From Pseudoduganella ginsengisoli (GTDB lineage: Bacteria > Pseudomonadota > Gammaproteobacteria > Burkholderiales > Burkholderiaceae_D): 64,000 nucleotides of DNA. The DNA is taken from assembly GCF_009720865.1 (NCBI RefSeq), contig NZ_WNLA01000012.1, positions 62,001 to 126,000 on the forward strand. The letters run 5' to 3'. The translations under genes were made by a program, and so were the position numbers. The notes below the pieces were generated by a model that searched no databases, was not told the origin of the DNA, and worked only from the letters and a program-made list of their open reading frames with translations. Positions 36,109 to 45,099 of this stretch are shown in pieces. How positions within the stretch are numbered: the stretch's first letter is position 1; each line of letters opens with the position of its first letter.

Positions 36109-37476
36109 TCAGTGCAGCTTGACGAGCGGCGTGGAACGCTTGATGAGGAACCGCGCCACCGCCAGCACGGCCGTGCGCACGGTGCCCAGCACCGCCTGGT
36201 GGTGCATCAAGTGCAAACTCGTGTACATGAGCCGCGCGACAAAGCCATCGACAAACCAGCTCAAGCCTTTGAGCGAGCCCATCAAACTACCCACCGACGA
36301 CGTCTGCCCAAACGACACCAGCGACCCATAGTCGCGGTACACATACGGCAAGGTGGATACGGGCTTGCCGGCGGCTTCGCGCAAGAACCGGTCCGCCAGG
36401 TAATCAGCCTGCTGGTGCGCAGCCTGCGCGCGGGGCGGCACAGGTTTGCCGTCCGGTCCTTTGCAAAACGCGCAGTCGCCGAGGCCGAATATAGAAGGGA
36501 AGCCTTGCACCGACAGGTTGGGCGCCACATCGAGCTGCCCGCCTTTCACGGTCGGCAAGCCCAACGCCGCCAATAAATCCGGCGCCTTGATACCGGCAGC
36601 CCACACGACGATATCGGACGGATAACGCCCGCCCTCCTGCGTTGTCACGGCATCGGCAGCAATCGCCGTCACGCGGGTATGCGTCACGACTTGAATGGCC
36701 CGCTCGTTCAGCAGGCGCAATGCCGCGGCCGACACGCGCTCCGGCAACGGCGCCAGGATACGGGGTGCCCCTTCCAGCAGCGTAATGCGCACGTCGCGCA
36801 TGGCTTCCAGGTGGCCCGTACCGTAGGCGGCATAGACACTGCTTGCTTCGCGCAATTCCGCAGCCAGTTCCACCCCGGTGGCGCCGCCGCCGATGATGAC
36901 GATATCGACACCGTTGGAACCCGGCCCCGTGCTGCCGGGTGCAGGATCGGCCGCGGTGGCGGCCAAGTCCGGCGCGGCAGGCTGGCCTTTGCGCAGCGCC
37001 GCCTTGGTCAGCAATTTCAGCAGCGTCAATCGGAAGCGCTCCGCGTCTTCCGTGGCATTGAGGGAAATCGTGTGTTCCTTGGCGCCAGGGACGCCAAAGT
37101 AATTGGACGTGCTGCCGATCGCCAGCACCAGCGATTCAAACGTGATAGTACGTTCCGGCAGCACTTCTTCGCCATCGGCGGCAGTGATGGCGGCCACCGT
37201 CAATTGCTTCGCGTGGGGATCCAGCGCCGTCATCGCGCCATACGCAAACGTAAAGCCGTTGTCGTGGGCCAGCATCTGGTACGACAGCCCTTCCTGGTGG
37301 ATATCCAGCGTACCGGCCGCCACTTCATGCAGCGACGGTTTCCAGATATGGTACAGGCGGCTGTCCACCAGCATCACTTGTTCCGGGCCTGACCGGCGGC
37401 CCAGCTTGCGGCCCAGTTTGCAGGCCAGCTCCAGTCCGCCGGCTCCGCCTCCTACGATGACGATTTTGCTGTGCAA
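36109..37476 (-). CDS. ndh: Type II NADH:quinone oxidoreductase (NDH-2)
   Basis: The 455-residue flavoprotein has an FAD-binding motif KIVIVGGGAGGLELACKLGR at the N-terminus and an NAD-binding motif VDIVIIGGGATGVELAAELR near residue 195. FAD-site sequence GLGDCAF follows, then PPRAQAAHQQADYLADRF, diagnostic of NDH-2. The C-terminal ~50 residues are amphipathic and hydrophobic, the membrane-anchoring part. It passes electrons from NADH to quinone without pumping protons. The start codon is TTG at 37476, supported by AAGGAG 5 bp upstream overlapping the stop of the His-rich gene, which is probably cotranscribed. Confidence 0.94.
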   Translation of the reverse strand: MHSKIVIVGGGAGGLELACKLGRKLGRRSGPEQVMLVDSRLYHIWKPSLHEVAAGTLDIHQEGLSYQMLAHDNGFTFAYGAMTALDPHAKQLTVAAITAADGEEVLPERTITFESLVLAIGSTSNYFGVPGAKEHTISLNATEDAERFRLTLLKLLTKAALRKGQPAAPDLAATAADPAPGSTGPGSNGVDIVIIGGGATGVELAAELREASSVYAAYGTGHLEAMRDVRITLLEGAPRILAPLPERVSAAALRLLNERAIQVVTHTRVTAIAADAVTTQEGGRYPSDIVVWAAGIKAPDLLAALGLPTVKGGQLDVAPNLSVQGFPSIFGLGDCAFCKGPDGKPVPPRAQAAHQQADYLADRFLREAAGKPVSTLPYVYRDYGSLVSFGQTSSVGSLMGSLKGLSWFVDGFVARLMYTSLHLMHHQAVLGTVRTAVLAVARFLIKRSTPLVKLH

Positions 37477-37485
37477 TGGCGCTCC

Positions 37486-37926
37486 TTAGTCGTCCTTGTG
37501 GTGTCCTTTACCGTGGTGCTTGCCTTCGTGCTTGCCGTGGCCATGGCCATGGCCATGGCCGTGATCGTCATCGCGGCCACGGTCGTAATCGCCGTGGTGG
37601 CCTTCGCGGTAGCGCGGTGCATATTCATTGACGTACCAGTCGTCGCGTACGAAATACACTTTGCGGCCACACGCGTTATACGCGGCGCAGTGTTTGGACC
37701 ATTTCTTTTCATGGCCAGGCGGGACGCGCAGGTACAACGGCGCTTCCACGATACGCACCGGGCGCTGCACGATGACAGGTTCCGTGTAAATCACGGGCGG
37801 CGGCGCCATGTTGCCGATATCGATACGGCCATAGAAGCCGGGCTGGCCCACGCTGATGGATACGTTCTGTGCGCTGGCGGCTGCCGAGACTGCCAGCAGG
37901 CTGGCTGCGATCAGGATCTTGTTCAT
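37486..37926 (-). CDS. Secreted protein with His/Gly-rich metal-binding-like tail
   Basis: The 146-residue product has a clear signal peptide ending ASAQ (residue 20). The mature core (about 21-105) includes VPPGHEKKWSKHCAAYNACG and VYFVRDDWYVNEYAPRY with two Cys, a pattern of small periplasmic proteins of unknown function. The last ~35 residues are His/Gly/Asp/Lys repeats (HGHGHGHGHGKHEGKHHGKG), a likely Zn/Ni/Cu-binding tail. It lies 9 bp before NDH-2 on the same strand. Function is unknown; metal handling is only a suggestion from composition. Confidence 0.8.
   Translation of the reverse strand: MNKILIAASLLAVSAAASAQNVSISVGQPGFYGRIDIGNMAPPPVIYTEPVIVQRPVRIVEAPLYLRVPPGHEKKWSKHCAAYNACGRKVYFVRDDWYVNEYAPRYREGHHGDYDRGRDDDHGHGHGHGHGKHEGKHHGKGHHKDD
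37541..37558. repeat. Hexanucleotide microsatellite (CCATGG)3 inside the His-rich gene
   Basis: Three perfect CCATGG units, flanked on both sides by one-base variants CCGTGG and CCGTGA, encode the His-Gly run on the minus strand. Slippage by whole units would change the number of His-Gly pairs without shifting the frame. Confidence 0.85.
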
Positions 37927-38017
37927 TTTGGATGGATGGTAAAGGGTTATGAATCAGCTACCCCGCCATTGTAATATTTCCAAAGATCAAGGTCTGTACG
38001 CCAGCGAACATATCCAA

Positions 38018-38788
38018 CTAAAAGTTAGCGATCGGCAATACCATGCCGGTAAACAGCGCCCATTGGGGTGTCGCATGGTTCAATCCCCGCGCCACGCCCA
38101 CGTCCAATGTCAGGCGCGGATGGGGGCTGTAGGCGGCCGCAGCCAGCAATTGCGCCGTGGACGCGACGCCGCTGCGGCGCGTCCCCGACCATTCGAGTGT
38201 CGCGCCCCACTTGTCGTTGACCGGCGCGGAAAAGGATGCCGACAGGCCGGTTTGCACGCGGCCTTCGCTGACACCCCGTGCGCCGATGCGGGTGGCGTTC
38301 AAGTTGGCGTCCATGTGCACGGAGCCGAAATCACGGCTGCAAATGGCATTCAAGCCATAGTCCGCCTTGCCGCTGCCGATCGCGCTCTTGGCCGTGGGCG
38401 CGCGCGCCATGACTTCCAGCCCATACGCTTCCCCTTCCCCGGCTGCCCACGCCCGTTTCAGCGTGAACGCTGTATCGCCAATGCCACTGTCGCGCGGCAT
38501 GCCGGCGTCACGCTGCGACACATAGGCTTCGCCACTGACCACCACGCCCCATTCCGGGTTAAAGCCCAGCTTGAACGCATACGGCAAGCTGTCGCGGCGG
38601 GCGCCATGGTCGCGCACGGCCAGGCCGCCCAGTTCCAGCTCCAGCTGGCCCGGCGCGGGCAATTGGGCGGGGCTCGATACGGAAGGACGGTAAGGCGTCA
38701 CAGGCGGCGCCTCATCGGCCAGGCACGTCAGCGGGGACAGCAGCGGCGTGGACAGCATCAGCAACATCGCGGCACGGCAAGAGCGCAT
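38018..38788 (-). CDS. Outer-membrane beta-barrel protein (transporter-like, Phenol_MetA_deg-like)
   Basis: The 256-residue protein has a signal peptide (MLLMLSTPLLSPLTCLADEA) and then alternating amphipathic strands such as PGQLELELGGLAVRD, FKLGFNPEWGVVVSGEAYVS and KWGATLEWSGTR. It ends in a short hydrophobic strand with terminal Phe (GMVLPIANF), usual for barrel assembly. The pattern fits the outer-membrane 'transporter' family related to MetA of phenol degradation, though the fit is by inspection only. GGAGG lies 6 bp before the ATG. It diverges from the MarR operon and shares its 96-bp control region. Confidence 0.75.
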   Translation of the reverse strand: MRSCRAAMLLMLSTPLLSPLTCLADEAPPVTPYRPSVSSPAQLPAPGQLELELGGLAVRDHGARRDSLPYAFKLGFNPEWGVVVSGEAYVSQRDAGMPRDSGIGDTAFTLKRAWAAGEGEAYGLEVMARAPTAKSAIGSGKADYGLNAICSRDFGSVHMDANLNATRIGARGVSEGRVQTGLSASFSAPVNDKWGATLEWSGTRRSGVASTAQLLAAAAYSPHPRLTLDVGVARGLNHATPQWALFTGMVLPIANF

Positions 38789-38841
38789 ACAACCTCCGTA
38801 GGGTCTTCAGGTCATCACAGCCTAGCACGGCCTGAAAACCC

Positions 38842-38878
38842 GTGCTAAACTAATAGTTAGATATCTAATGATTAGCAC
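38842..38878. promoter_or_regulatory. Nested palindromes, probable MarR operator
   Basis: GTGCTAA (38842-38848) and TTAGCAC (38872-38878) form an outer dyad; inside it TTAGATATCTAA (38857-38868) is a perfect 12-bp palindrome. Both lie just before the MarR ATG at 38885 in an AT-rich stretch shared with the divergent barrel gene. MarR proteins usually bind such sites and repress their own operon. Confidence 0.7.
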
Positions 38879-38884
38879 CTTAAT

Positions 38885-39319
38885 ATGTCACAGTCTAACG
38901 ATGAACGCTTTGCCATTGCCTTGCACACGACGGCGCGCATGTGGCGCGTGGCGCTGGACCGGCGCCTCAAGGACCTGGGCATGGGCCAGGCCAGCTGGAT
39001 GACGATTGCCACCGTGGCCAAGGGCGAACCGCTGTCGCAGACAGAATTGGCCAGCCGCATCGGCGTCGAAGACCCGACCATGGTGTCGATGATTGACCGC
39101 CTCGTGAAAGCCGGCTACCTGGTGCGCACGCCGTCCGATAAAGACCGCCGCGTCAAGCTGGTGTCGCTGACCGATGGCGGACGCGAGATTTATGCGCGCG
39201 TGAAAGCGGAAGCGGAAGGCTACCGCAACGAAATCCTCGGCGATGCGGATGCGGCAAAACTGGCCGAAGTGGCCGATTTCCTGGAAGCCGTGCAGCGCAA
39301 GATCGAAGCCCGGCTATGA
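38885..39319 (+). CDS. MarR family transcriptional regulator
   Basis: The 144-residue protein has the MarR winged helix: LSQTELASRIGVEDPTMVSM as the helix-turn-helix and LVRTPSDKDRRVKLVSLTDG as the wing with the conserved D-x-R-R. Flanking helices form the dimer interface. It overlaps the EmrB-like gene by 4 bp (ATGA) and heads a four-gene drug-efflux operon. Repression relieved by a phenolic or other pump substrate is the usual logic. Palindromes at 38842-38878 are the likely operator. Confidence 0.94.
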   Translation: MSQSNDERFAIALHTTARMWRVALDRRLKDLGMGQASWMTIATVAKGEPLSQTELASRIGVEDPTMVSMIDRLVKAGYLVRTPSDKDRRVKLVSLTDGGREIYARVKAEAEGYRNEILGDADAAKLAEVADFLEAVQRKIEARL

Positions 39320-40818
39320 CGGCGCCGCCCATCAACCGCCGCATGATCACGCTGTCTATCATGCTGGCCACCGTGATCCAGGCGCTGGACGGCACCATTG
39401 CCAACGTGGCGCTGCCGCACATGCAGGGCAGTTTATCCGCGTCGCAAGACCAGATCACGTGGGTGCTGACGTCGTTTATCGTGGCGGCCGCCATTGCCAC
39501 GCCCCTGACCGGCTGGCTGTGCGACCGCTTTGGCTTAAAGCGCGTGTTCCTGATGTCAGTGGCGGGTTTTACCATGGCGTCCGTGCTGTGCGGGCTGTCG
39601 ATGTCGCTGGGGCAGATTGTCGGCGCCCGCCTGCTGCAGGGTATTTTTGGCGCGGCGCTGGTGCCGCTGTCGCAATCCGTGCTGCTCGACATCAATCCCC
39701 GCGAAAAACATGGTTCCGCCATGGCTGTATGGGGCATGGGCGTCATGATCGGCCCCATCCTCGGTCCCACGCTCGGCGGCTGGCTGACGGACAGCTATGA
39801 CTGGCGCTGGGTGTTTTTCATTAACGTGCCGGTCGGCGCGCTGGCGTTTTATGGCATCTGGAAATACATCCGCCCGACCGAAGCGCCGCGCCGCATGCGT
39901 TTCGACGTATTCGGCTTTGCCACGCTGAGCCTGGCCATCGGCGCGCTGCAAATGCTGCTGGACCGCGGCGAACAGAACGACTGGTTCGCGTCAACAGAAA
40001 CGTGGATCGAAGCGGTGGTGCTGGCGCTGTCGTTTTCATGGTTTGCCGCGCATACGGCGTTTTCGCCGGCCGGCACGACGTTCTTTAATTACCGCTTGCT
40101 GAGCAACGCGAATTACGTCAGCGGCCTGCTGTTTATTTTCATTGTCGGCATGGTGCTGTTCGCTACCCGCGCGCTGACGCCGACCTTGCTGCAGGGCTTG
40201 ATGAATTATCCCGCCACCGTGGCCGGCCTGGTCACGGCGCCCAGCGGGCTGGGCACCATGGCGGCCATGCTGGTGGTGGGCAAACTGGTGGGCAAGTTCG
40301 ACGTGCGCATGCTGCTGGCCACGGGCTTTGCCATCACGGCGTTATCGCTGTGGCAAATGAGCGGCTATACGCTGGTGCTGTCCACGCCGGACATTATCTG
40401 GCCCGGCGTCATCCAGGGCCTGGGACTGGGCCTCGTGTTCGTGCCGCTGTCCACCGCCACCTTTGCCACCCTGCCCGCCGAACTGCGCGCGGACGGCACG
40501 GCCATTTACAGCCTGATGCGCAATATCGGCAGCAGCGTCGGGATCGCGCTGGTGCAGACGCTGCTGGTGCGCAATACGCAAACCGTGCATGCGGCGCTGG
40601 TGGAACGGGCCGTGGTGACGGACGCCACGCCGGATGCGCTGAATTTACTGAACCTGGAAGTCACGCGCCAGGCATCGATGATTGCCTATGTCGATGACTT
40701 TTGGCTGATGACGATATTGACCTTGGCGGCGATTCCATTGCTGGTCCTGGTGCGCCAGCCGGCCAGGCAGGCCGCCGCCAAACCGGATGCCGCCGCCAGC
40801 CACGCGGCCATGGAGTAA
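39316..40818 (+). CDS. DHA2-family MFS multidrug exporter (EmrB-like)
   Basis: The 500-residue protein has about 14 membrane segments. Motif A-type GWLCDRFGLKRVF lies after TM2, and motif C-type GPILGPTLGGWLTDSYDWRW in TM5, both typical of DHA2 drug:H+ antiporters. TM1 reads VIQALDGTIANVALPHMQGS, the familiar EmrB/QacA motif D1. With the adaptor and outer-membrane factor encoded downstream it should form an EmrAB-TolC-type tripartite pump. Its start overlaps the MarR stop. Substrates are not deducible. Confidence 0.95.
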   Translation: MTAPPINRRMITLSIMLATVIQALDGTIANVALPHMQGSLSASQDQITWVLTSFIVAAAIATPLTGWLCDRFGLKRVFLMSVAGFTMASVLCGLSMSLGQIVGARLLQGIFGAALVPLSQSVLLDINPREKHGSAMAVWGMGVMIGPILGPTLGGWLTDSYDWRWVFFINVPVGALAFYGIWKYIRPTEAPRRMRFDVFGFATLSLAIGALQMLLDRGEQNDWFASTETWIEAVVLALSFSWFAAHTAFSPAGTTFFNYRLLSNANYVSGLLFIFIVGMVLFATRALTPTLLQGLMNYPATVAGLVTAPSGLGTMAAMLVVGKLVGKFDVRMLLATGFAITALSLWQMSGYTLVLSTPDIIWPGVIQGLGLGLVFVPLSTATFATLPAELRADGTAIYSLMRNIGSSVGIALVQTLLVRNTQTVHAALVERAVVTDATPDALNLLNLEVTRQASMIAYVDDFWLMTILTLAAIPLLVLVRQPARQAAAKPDAAASHAAME

Positions 40819-40822
40819 GACT

Positions 40823-42292
40823 ATGCTAGTAAAACGGTTAGCCTCAGCTTGCCTCGGCGCCATGACGGCGCTGGGCCTGGCCGGCTGTGTTGCCATCCCG
40901 GCTGACAAGACTGCGCCAGCCAAGAGCGCGCTGCACGGCGCGCCCGCCTCGCTGGCGGCCATCGGCGCGGCCGATATCCGGCTGGCCCGCGATGGCTGGC
41001 CTGACGCGAACTGGTGGCAGGCGTACGGCGATGCGCAGCTCGACGCGCTGGTTGCGCGCGCCCTGGCATCGAGCCCGTCGCTCGACGCGGCGGCAGCCCG
41101 CATTGCGCTGGCCCAGTCCGCGCAGGCGCATGCGGCAGCCGAAGGCGGCCTTGCGGCCGGCGTAACGGGCAGCGCCAACCGCCAGCGTTATTCCGGCACC
41201 GGCCTGTTCCCTGCCCCGATTGGCGGCAGCTGGTTCACGGAAGCGTCGGCCCGGATGGAAACCCGCTATGACGTTGACTGGTGGGGCAAGCACAAGGCGC
41301 AGGTGGCCGCTGCCGCAGGCGACGTGCAGGCACGCCGCGCGGAACTGGCGCAGGCGGAGCGGGCGCTGGCCGCGTCCATCGCGCAAAGCTATTTCCGTTT
41401 GCAGGGCGGCTGGGCGCACCGCGCCAACCTGGAACAGCGCATTGCCGCGCAGCGTGAAGTCATTGCCGACACGGTAAAGCGCGTTGCCCATGGCCTGGCC
41501 GTGGACGATGACGTGCGCCGCGCGCAAGCCGATTTGGCGCTGCTGAACCGCGACGCCGCCGCCACCGATGGCGCCAACGTGCGCGAACGCGAAGCCTTGC
41601 GCGCACTGGCGGGCGGCGCCGATGCGGCAGATTTGATGGCGTCGCTGGCGCCACGGGCATTGCCTGGATCCGGGCCCGCGCTGCCATCGCAACTGGGCAT
41701 GGAATTGCTGGCGCGCCGCCCGGATTTGCAGGCCGCGCGCTGGCGCGTGGAGGCATCGCTGAGCCGCACCGATGCGGCCAGGGCAGCGTTTTACCCGGAC
41801 ATCAACCTGGCCGCCAGCATCGGCTTGAATTCGATTTCACTGGAACGGCTGCTGTCGCTGCCCAGCCGCACACTGTTTGCCGGCCCATCCATTTCCTTGC
41901 CGCTGTTCGACAGCAAGCTGCTGGCCGCGCAACTGGATACGGCGCGCCAGCAGCGCAACGGCTTGATCGCCGACTATAACGAAGCCGTCATCGATGCCGT
42001 GCGCGCTGTCGCGCAAGACGCCGCCACAATGCAGGCGCTGGAGGCGCAGGCGGACCAGCAGCAGGCGGTCATTGCCGCGCTGGCCGCGCAGCAAGCCGCC
42101 GTGCAGCGCCGTGTTGATGCGGGGCTGGCGGGCCGCCGCGCGGCGCTCGATGCGCAGCTGGCGCTGCTGGTGCAGCAAGACCAGCAACTGCAATTGCGGC
42201 ATGCGCAGGCGCTGGGCCAGGTCGCGCTGATCCACTCGCTGGGCGGCGGCTACCAGTCCGTACCCGCCCCTGCCCTGACTACCAACCCGTGA
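40823..42292 (+). CDS. Efflux outer membrane lipoprotein (OprM/NodT family)
   Basis: The chosen ATG at 40823 follows GGAGTAAG by a few bases and gives a lipoprotein signal with LAGC (Cys22); the open frame upstream lies within emrB. The 489-residue protein has two OEP repeats and motifs such as WWQAYGDAQLDALVARAL and LLARRPDLQAARWRVEASLS, standard for NodT-type channels. The C-terminus ends in LIHSLGGGYQ. It is the channel of the MFS-driven pump, placed between the MFS and adaptor genes, an order that differs from E. coli emrAB. Confidence 0.93.
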   Translation: MLVKRLASACLGAMTALGLAGCVAIPADKTAPAKSALHGAPASLAAIGAADIRLARDGWPDANWWQAYGDAQLDALVARALASSPSLDAAAARIALAQSAQAHAAAEGGLAAGVTGSANRQRYSGTGLFPAPIGGSWFTEASARMETRYDVDWWGKHKAQVAAAAGDVQARRAELAQAERALAASIAQSYFRLQGGWAHRANLEQRIAAQREVIADTVKRVAHGLAVDDDVRRAQADLALLNRDAAATDGANVREREALRALAGGADAADLMASLAPRALPGSGPALPSQLGMELLARRPDLQAARWRVEASLSRTDAARAAFYPDINLAASIGLNSISLERLLSLPSRTLFAGPSISLPLFDSKLLAAQLDTARQQRNGLIADYNEAVIDAVRAVAQDAATMQALEAQADQQQAVIAALAAQQAAVQRRVDAGLAGRRAALDAQLALLVQQDQQLQLRHAQALGQVALIHSLGGGYQSVPAPALTTNP

Positions 42293-42300
42293 GCACTACC

Positions 42301-43452
42301 ATGACCACCGACTCCACCACTCCCGCCCATTCCAAGCGCCGCAAGCGCGCACTGGCCGCCATCACGGTGGCGTTCGCCGTGGCGGGCGCCGCCTATGGCG
42401 TGTACTACAGGACCACGCTGTCGCATTACCAGCAAACCGACAATGCGTATGTGGGCGGCAATCTCGTGACGCTGTCGTCGCAAGTAGCGGGCAACGTGGT
42501 GGAAATCGGCGCCGATGAAACCCAACTGGTAAAAGCAGGCGCCCCCGTCGTCAAACTGGACCCGGCCGATGCGGAAGTCGCGCTGCAGCAGGCGCAAGCC
42601 AGGCTGGGCGCCGCCGTGCGGCAGCAGCGCCAGCGCTATGCGGACGTCGCGCAATTCGACGCCGCCATCGCGCAGCGCAAGCTGGCGCTGGCCAATGCGC
42701 AGGAAGACCTGGCGCGGCGCGCTCCGCTGGCGGCCGACCATACGGTGTCCGGCGAGGATGTCGCCCATGCGCGGCAAGCCGTGGCCAATGCGAAAGCTGC
42801 CGTGGCCGTGGCGGAAAAGCAGGCGCTGGCTGCGCAAGCCGGCGTGTCCGGCGTGCCGCTGGCCGAGCACCCGGCCGTGCAGGCGGCGCGTGCGGAATAC
42901 ATCGCCGCGTGGCTGGCCGTACGGCGCAATGCCGTGGCGGCGCCCGTGTCCGGCTACGTGGCGCGCCGCAACGTACAAGTGGGCGCACGCGTGACGCCGG
43001 GCCAGCCGCTGATGGCCATCGTGCCGCTGGAGCAGTTGTGGGTCGATGCGAATTTCAAGGAATCCGAAGTGCGCGACATCCGCATCGGGCAGCCAGCCAC
43101 CATCGAAGCGGATGTGTATGGCGGCAAGGTCGTGTATCACGGCAAAGTACTGGGCTTATCGGCGGGCACCGGCAGCGCGTTTTCCGTGCTGCCGGCGCAA
43201 AACGCCAGCGGCAACTGGATCAAGGTGGTGCAGCGCGTACCGGTGCGCATTGCGCTCGATCCGCAAGAACTGGCGGCGCATCCGCTGCGCATCGGCCTGT
43301 CAACCACGGTGACAGTGGATATCCACCATACGGATGGCGCCATGCTGGGCAGCGCGATGCCGCCTGCGCCGGTGTATCAGACCAAGGTGCTGGAGCAGCC
43401 GTTGCAGCAGGCGGGCGTGGCGGCGGATGGGGTGATTGCGCGGAATTTGTGA
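42301..43452 (+). CDS. HlyD/EmrA-type membrane fusion protein
   Basis: The 383-residue adaptor has one N-terminal membrane helix (ALAAITVAFAVAGAAYGVYY), then the biotinyl-lipoyl half TDNAYVGGNLVTLSSQVAG and a long helical hairpin. The second half-motif is NAVAAPVSGYVARRNVQVGA. The C-terminal beta-barrel has LWVDANFKESEVRDIRIGQP, diagnostic of EmrA. I use ATG 42301; a GTG at 42289 overlapping the previous stop would add four residues, and neither has a strong ribosome binding site. It bridges the MFS exporter and outer-membrane channel encoded upstream. Confidence 0.94.
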   Translation: MTTDSTTPAHSKRRKRALAAITVAFAVAGAAYGVYYRTTLSHYQQTDNAYVGGNLVTLSSQVAGNVVEIGADETQLVKAGAPVVKLDPADAEVALQQAQARLGAAVRQQRQRYADVAQFDAAIAQRKLALANAQEDLARRAPLAADHTVSGEDVAHARQAVANAKAAVAVAEKQALAAQAGVSGVPLAEHPAVQAARAEYIAAWLAVRRNAVAAPVSGYVARRNVQVGARVTPGQPLMAIVPLEQLWVDANFKESEVRDIRIGQPATIEADVYGGKVVYHGKVLGLSAGTGSAFSVLPAQNASGNWIKVVQRVPVRIALDPQELAAHPLRIGLSTTVTVDIHHTDGAMLGSAMPPAPVYQTKVLEQPLQQAGVAADGVIARNL

Positions 43453-43457
43453 TGCGT

Positions 43458-45011
43458 TCAATGCACCACACCCGCCTGCCCGACCTCTTGCTCCAGCAGC
43501 CTCACGGCTTCCTGCGACTGCGCAATGACTTTGCCCGCAATCCGCGCCCGCATTTGCAGCACCCTGCCCGCAGCCTCCGCTTCCAATAAAATCGGCGTCA
43601 ACACTTGCCGCGCCGATTCGTGGAAGGCGACAGCCACCTGTTCCAGTTGCGCGGTATACGCGTTCTCGGCTTCCTTCAGCCGCTTGCGCAATTCTTCTTC
43701 AAACACGAGACGCTTGTCGCGGATTTCCGAACGCTTGCGCTTGCCGGCATCGGCAAACCATTTAAACGCGCCCGCCAGCAAGACGGCGCCGCCGACAAAC
43801 GGCGCCACCGGCACCACCACCGGCATGATGACGGCCACGCCGAACACATAAGCAGCCGTTCCCGTGCCTGCCGCCGCCACGGCGCCGCCCATCAGCGTGA
43901 TGTTGGCGGCAGTTTCCGCCTTGTTGGCCAGCCGTGTGCCGATACGCATGCGCGGCATCAGCTTGGCCAGCGCCGCATGGTGTTCGCGGTGGAACACGGT
44001 GTTTTGCGACAACCGCATGTCGGACTGGAACAAGCGCAAATCATGGTTCAGCAAGGTCAGCGCTTCTTCCTTGCGCCGCACGACGCGGTCCAGACGGCGC
44101 TCCATTTCCTGTCCAAACTGGTTGCGGGCAATGCTGTCCCACACTTCGCCATCTTTCCACTGGTCCGTATTCAAGCGGTCGGTGATGGCCAGCTCGATGG
44201 CGTTGCCCGCGTCATGCACGGCGTCGTCGATGTCTTGCCACAGCGTGCTGCGCTCATGGGCAATGCGGGCATCGACCAGCGCCAGCCGCTGCTGCACTTG
44301 CCGTTTCAATTCCAGCGCGGCCGACACCAGCGCTTCGGCCTGGGCCGCCAATGCGGCCTGTGGCGCCACGTGGTCTTCATAAGCCAGCACACCGGCCTGG
44401 ATGGCTTGCGCCGCCTGCTGTGCCTGCACGCGCAATTGTTCGATGTCCAGCTTGCCCGCCTGGCAGCGGCGCGCGCTGCCGATCAATTCCATGTTGCCGG
44501 TCTGGCGGCCGAAATCCGCCACGGCATCGGCCACGGAACGGCCGCGCACCAGCTTGCGCGCCTGGTCGCCTATATTGGCCAGCAAGTTGCGGTCTTCTTC
44601 CAGCGGCATGTCCGTCACGTCGTCAGTGCGCAACTTGATGCTCAACGCTTTCGCGGCTTTGCCCGCCAGCGCCCGCGCCTTGCCGTTTTGCAGCGCAATC
44701 AGGGGCCGCAGCATGGCAAACGCGCCTTCGCGCGCCTGCTGGTCCACTCCCACCGCGCTGCGCGACAGCGCCTGCAAGGCCCACTCGACATTGACGCCGG
44801 ATTCAATGGCATTGAGCACCAGCGCATTGAAGACGGCCGAGGCTTTCCCTTCGCCCGCCAAATCCGTCACGGCGGCAAATTGCGCCAGGTTGGGTGCGCC
44901 ATCGGCCGCGGCAATCGCACCCACGGTACGGGCCAGCGCGGAACCAAAACTATGGTCGCTGGATAAATGTTCGTCCAGGCTGCGGACGTCGATCAAATGC
45001 TCGGGCTCCAT
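43458..45011 (-). CDS. Large helical membrane-hairpin protein, dynamin-stalk-like but without GTPase domain
   Basis: The 517-residue protein is almost wholly helical with long charged heptad-like stretches. Near residues 375-430 two hydrophobic segments (GTAAYVFGVAVIMPVVVPVA then VGGAVLLAGAFKWFADAGK) form a membrane hairpin, followed by a charged coiled coil (residues about 430-515). This resembles the C-terminal stalk/paddle halves of bacterial dynamin-like proteins, but there is no P-loop or other GTPase motif. I do not recognise a named family. It stands alone between the convergent efflux adaptor gene and the Lrp-type regulator. Membrane remodelling is a guess from architecture. Confidence 0.7.
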   Translation of the reverse strand: MEPEHLIDVRSLDEHLSSDHSFGSALARTVGAIAAADGAPNLAQFAAVTDLAGEGKASAVFNALVLNAIESGVNVEWALQALSRSAVGVDQQAREGAFAMLRPLIALQNGKARALAGKAAKALSIKLRTDDVTDMPLEEDRNLLANIGDQARKLVRGRSVADAVADFGRQTGNMELIGSARRCQAGKLDIEQLRVQAQQAAQAIQAGVLAYEDHVAPQAALAAQAEALVSAALELKRQVQQRLALVDARIAHERSTLWQDIDDAVHDAGNAIELAITDRLNTDQWKDGEVWDSIARNQFGQEMERRLDRVVRRKEEALTLLNHDLRLFQSDMRLSQNTVFHREHHAALAKLMPRMRIGTRLANKAETAANITLMGGAVAAAGTGTAAYVFGVAVIMPVVVPVAPFVGGAVLLAGAFKWFADAGKRKRSEIRDKRLVFEEELRKRLKEAENAYTAQLEQVAVAFHESARQVLTPILLEAEAAGRVLQMRARIAGKVIAQSQEAVRLLEQEVGQAGVVH

Positions 45012-45099
45012 GCTGTGCTCGTTGGGATGTTGTCGGAAACATTATAGTTCGCCGTCATCCCGCAGCAAGCACGCTACGATGCCGCCACTGTTATAGCTT

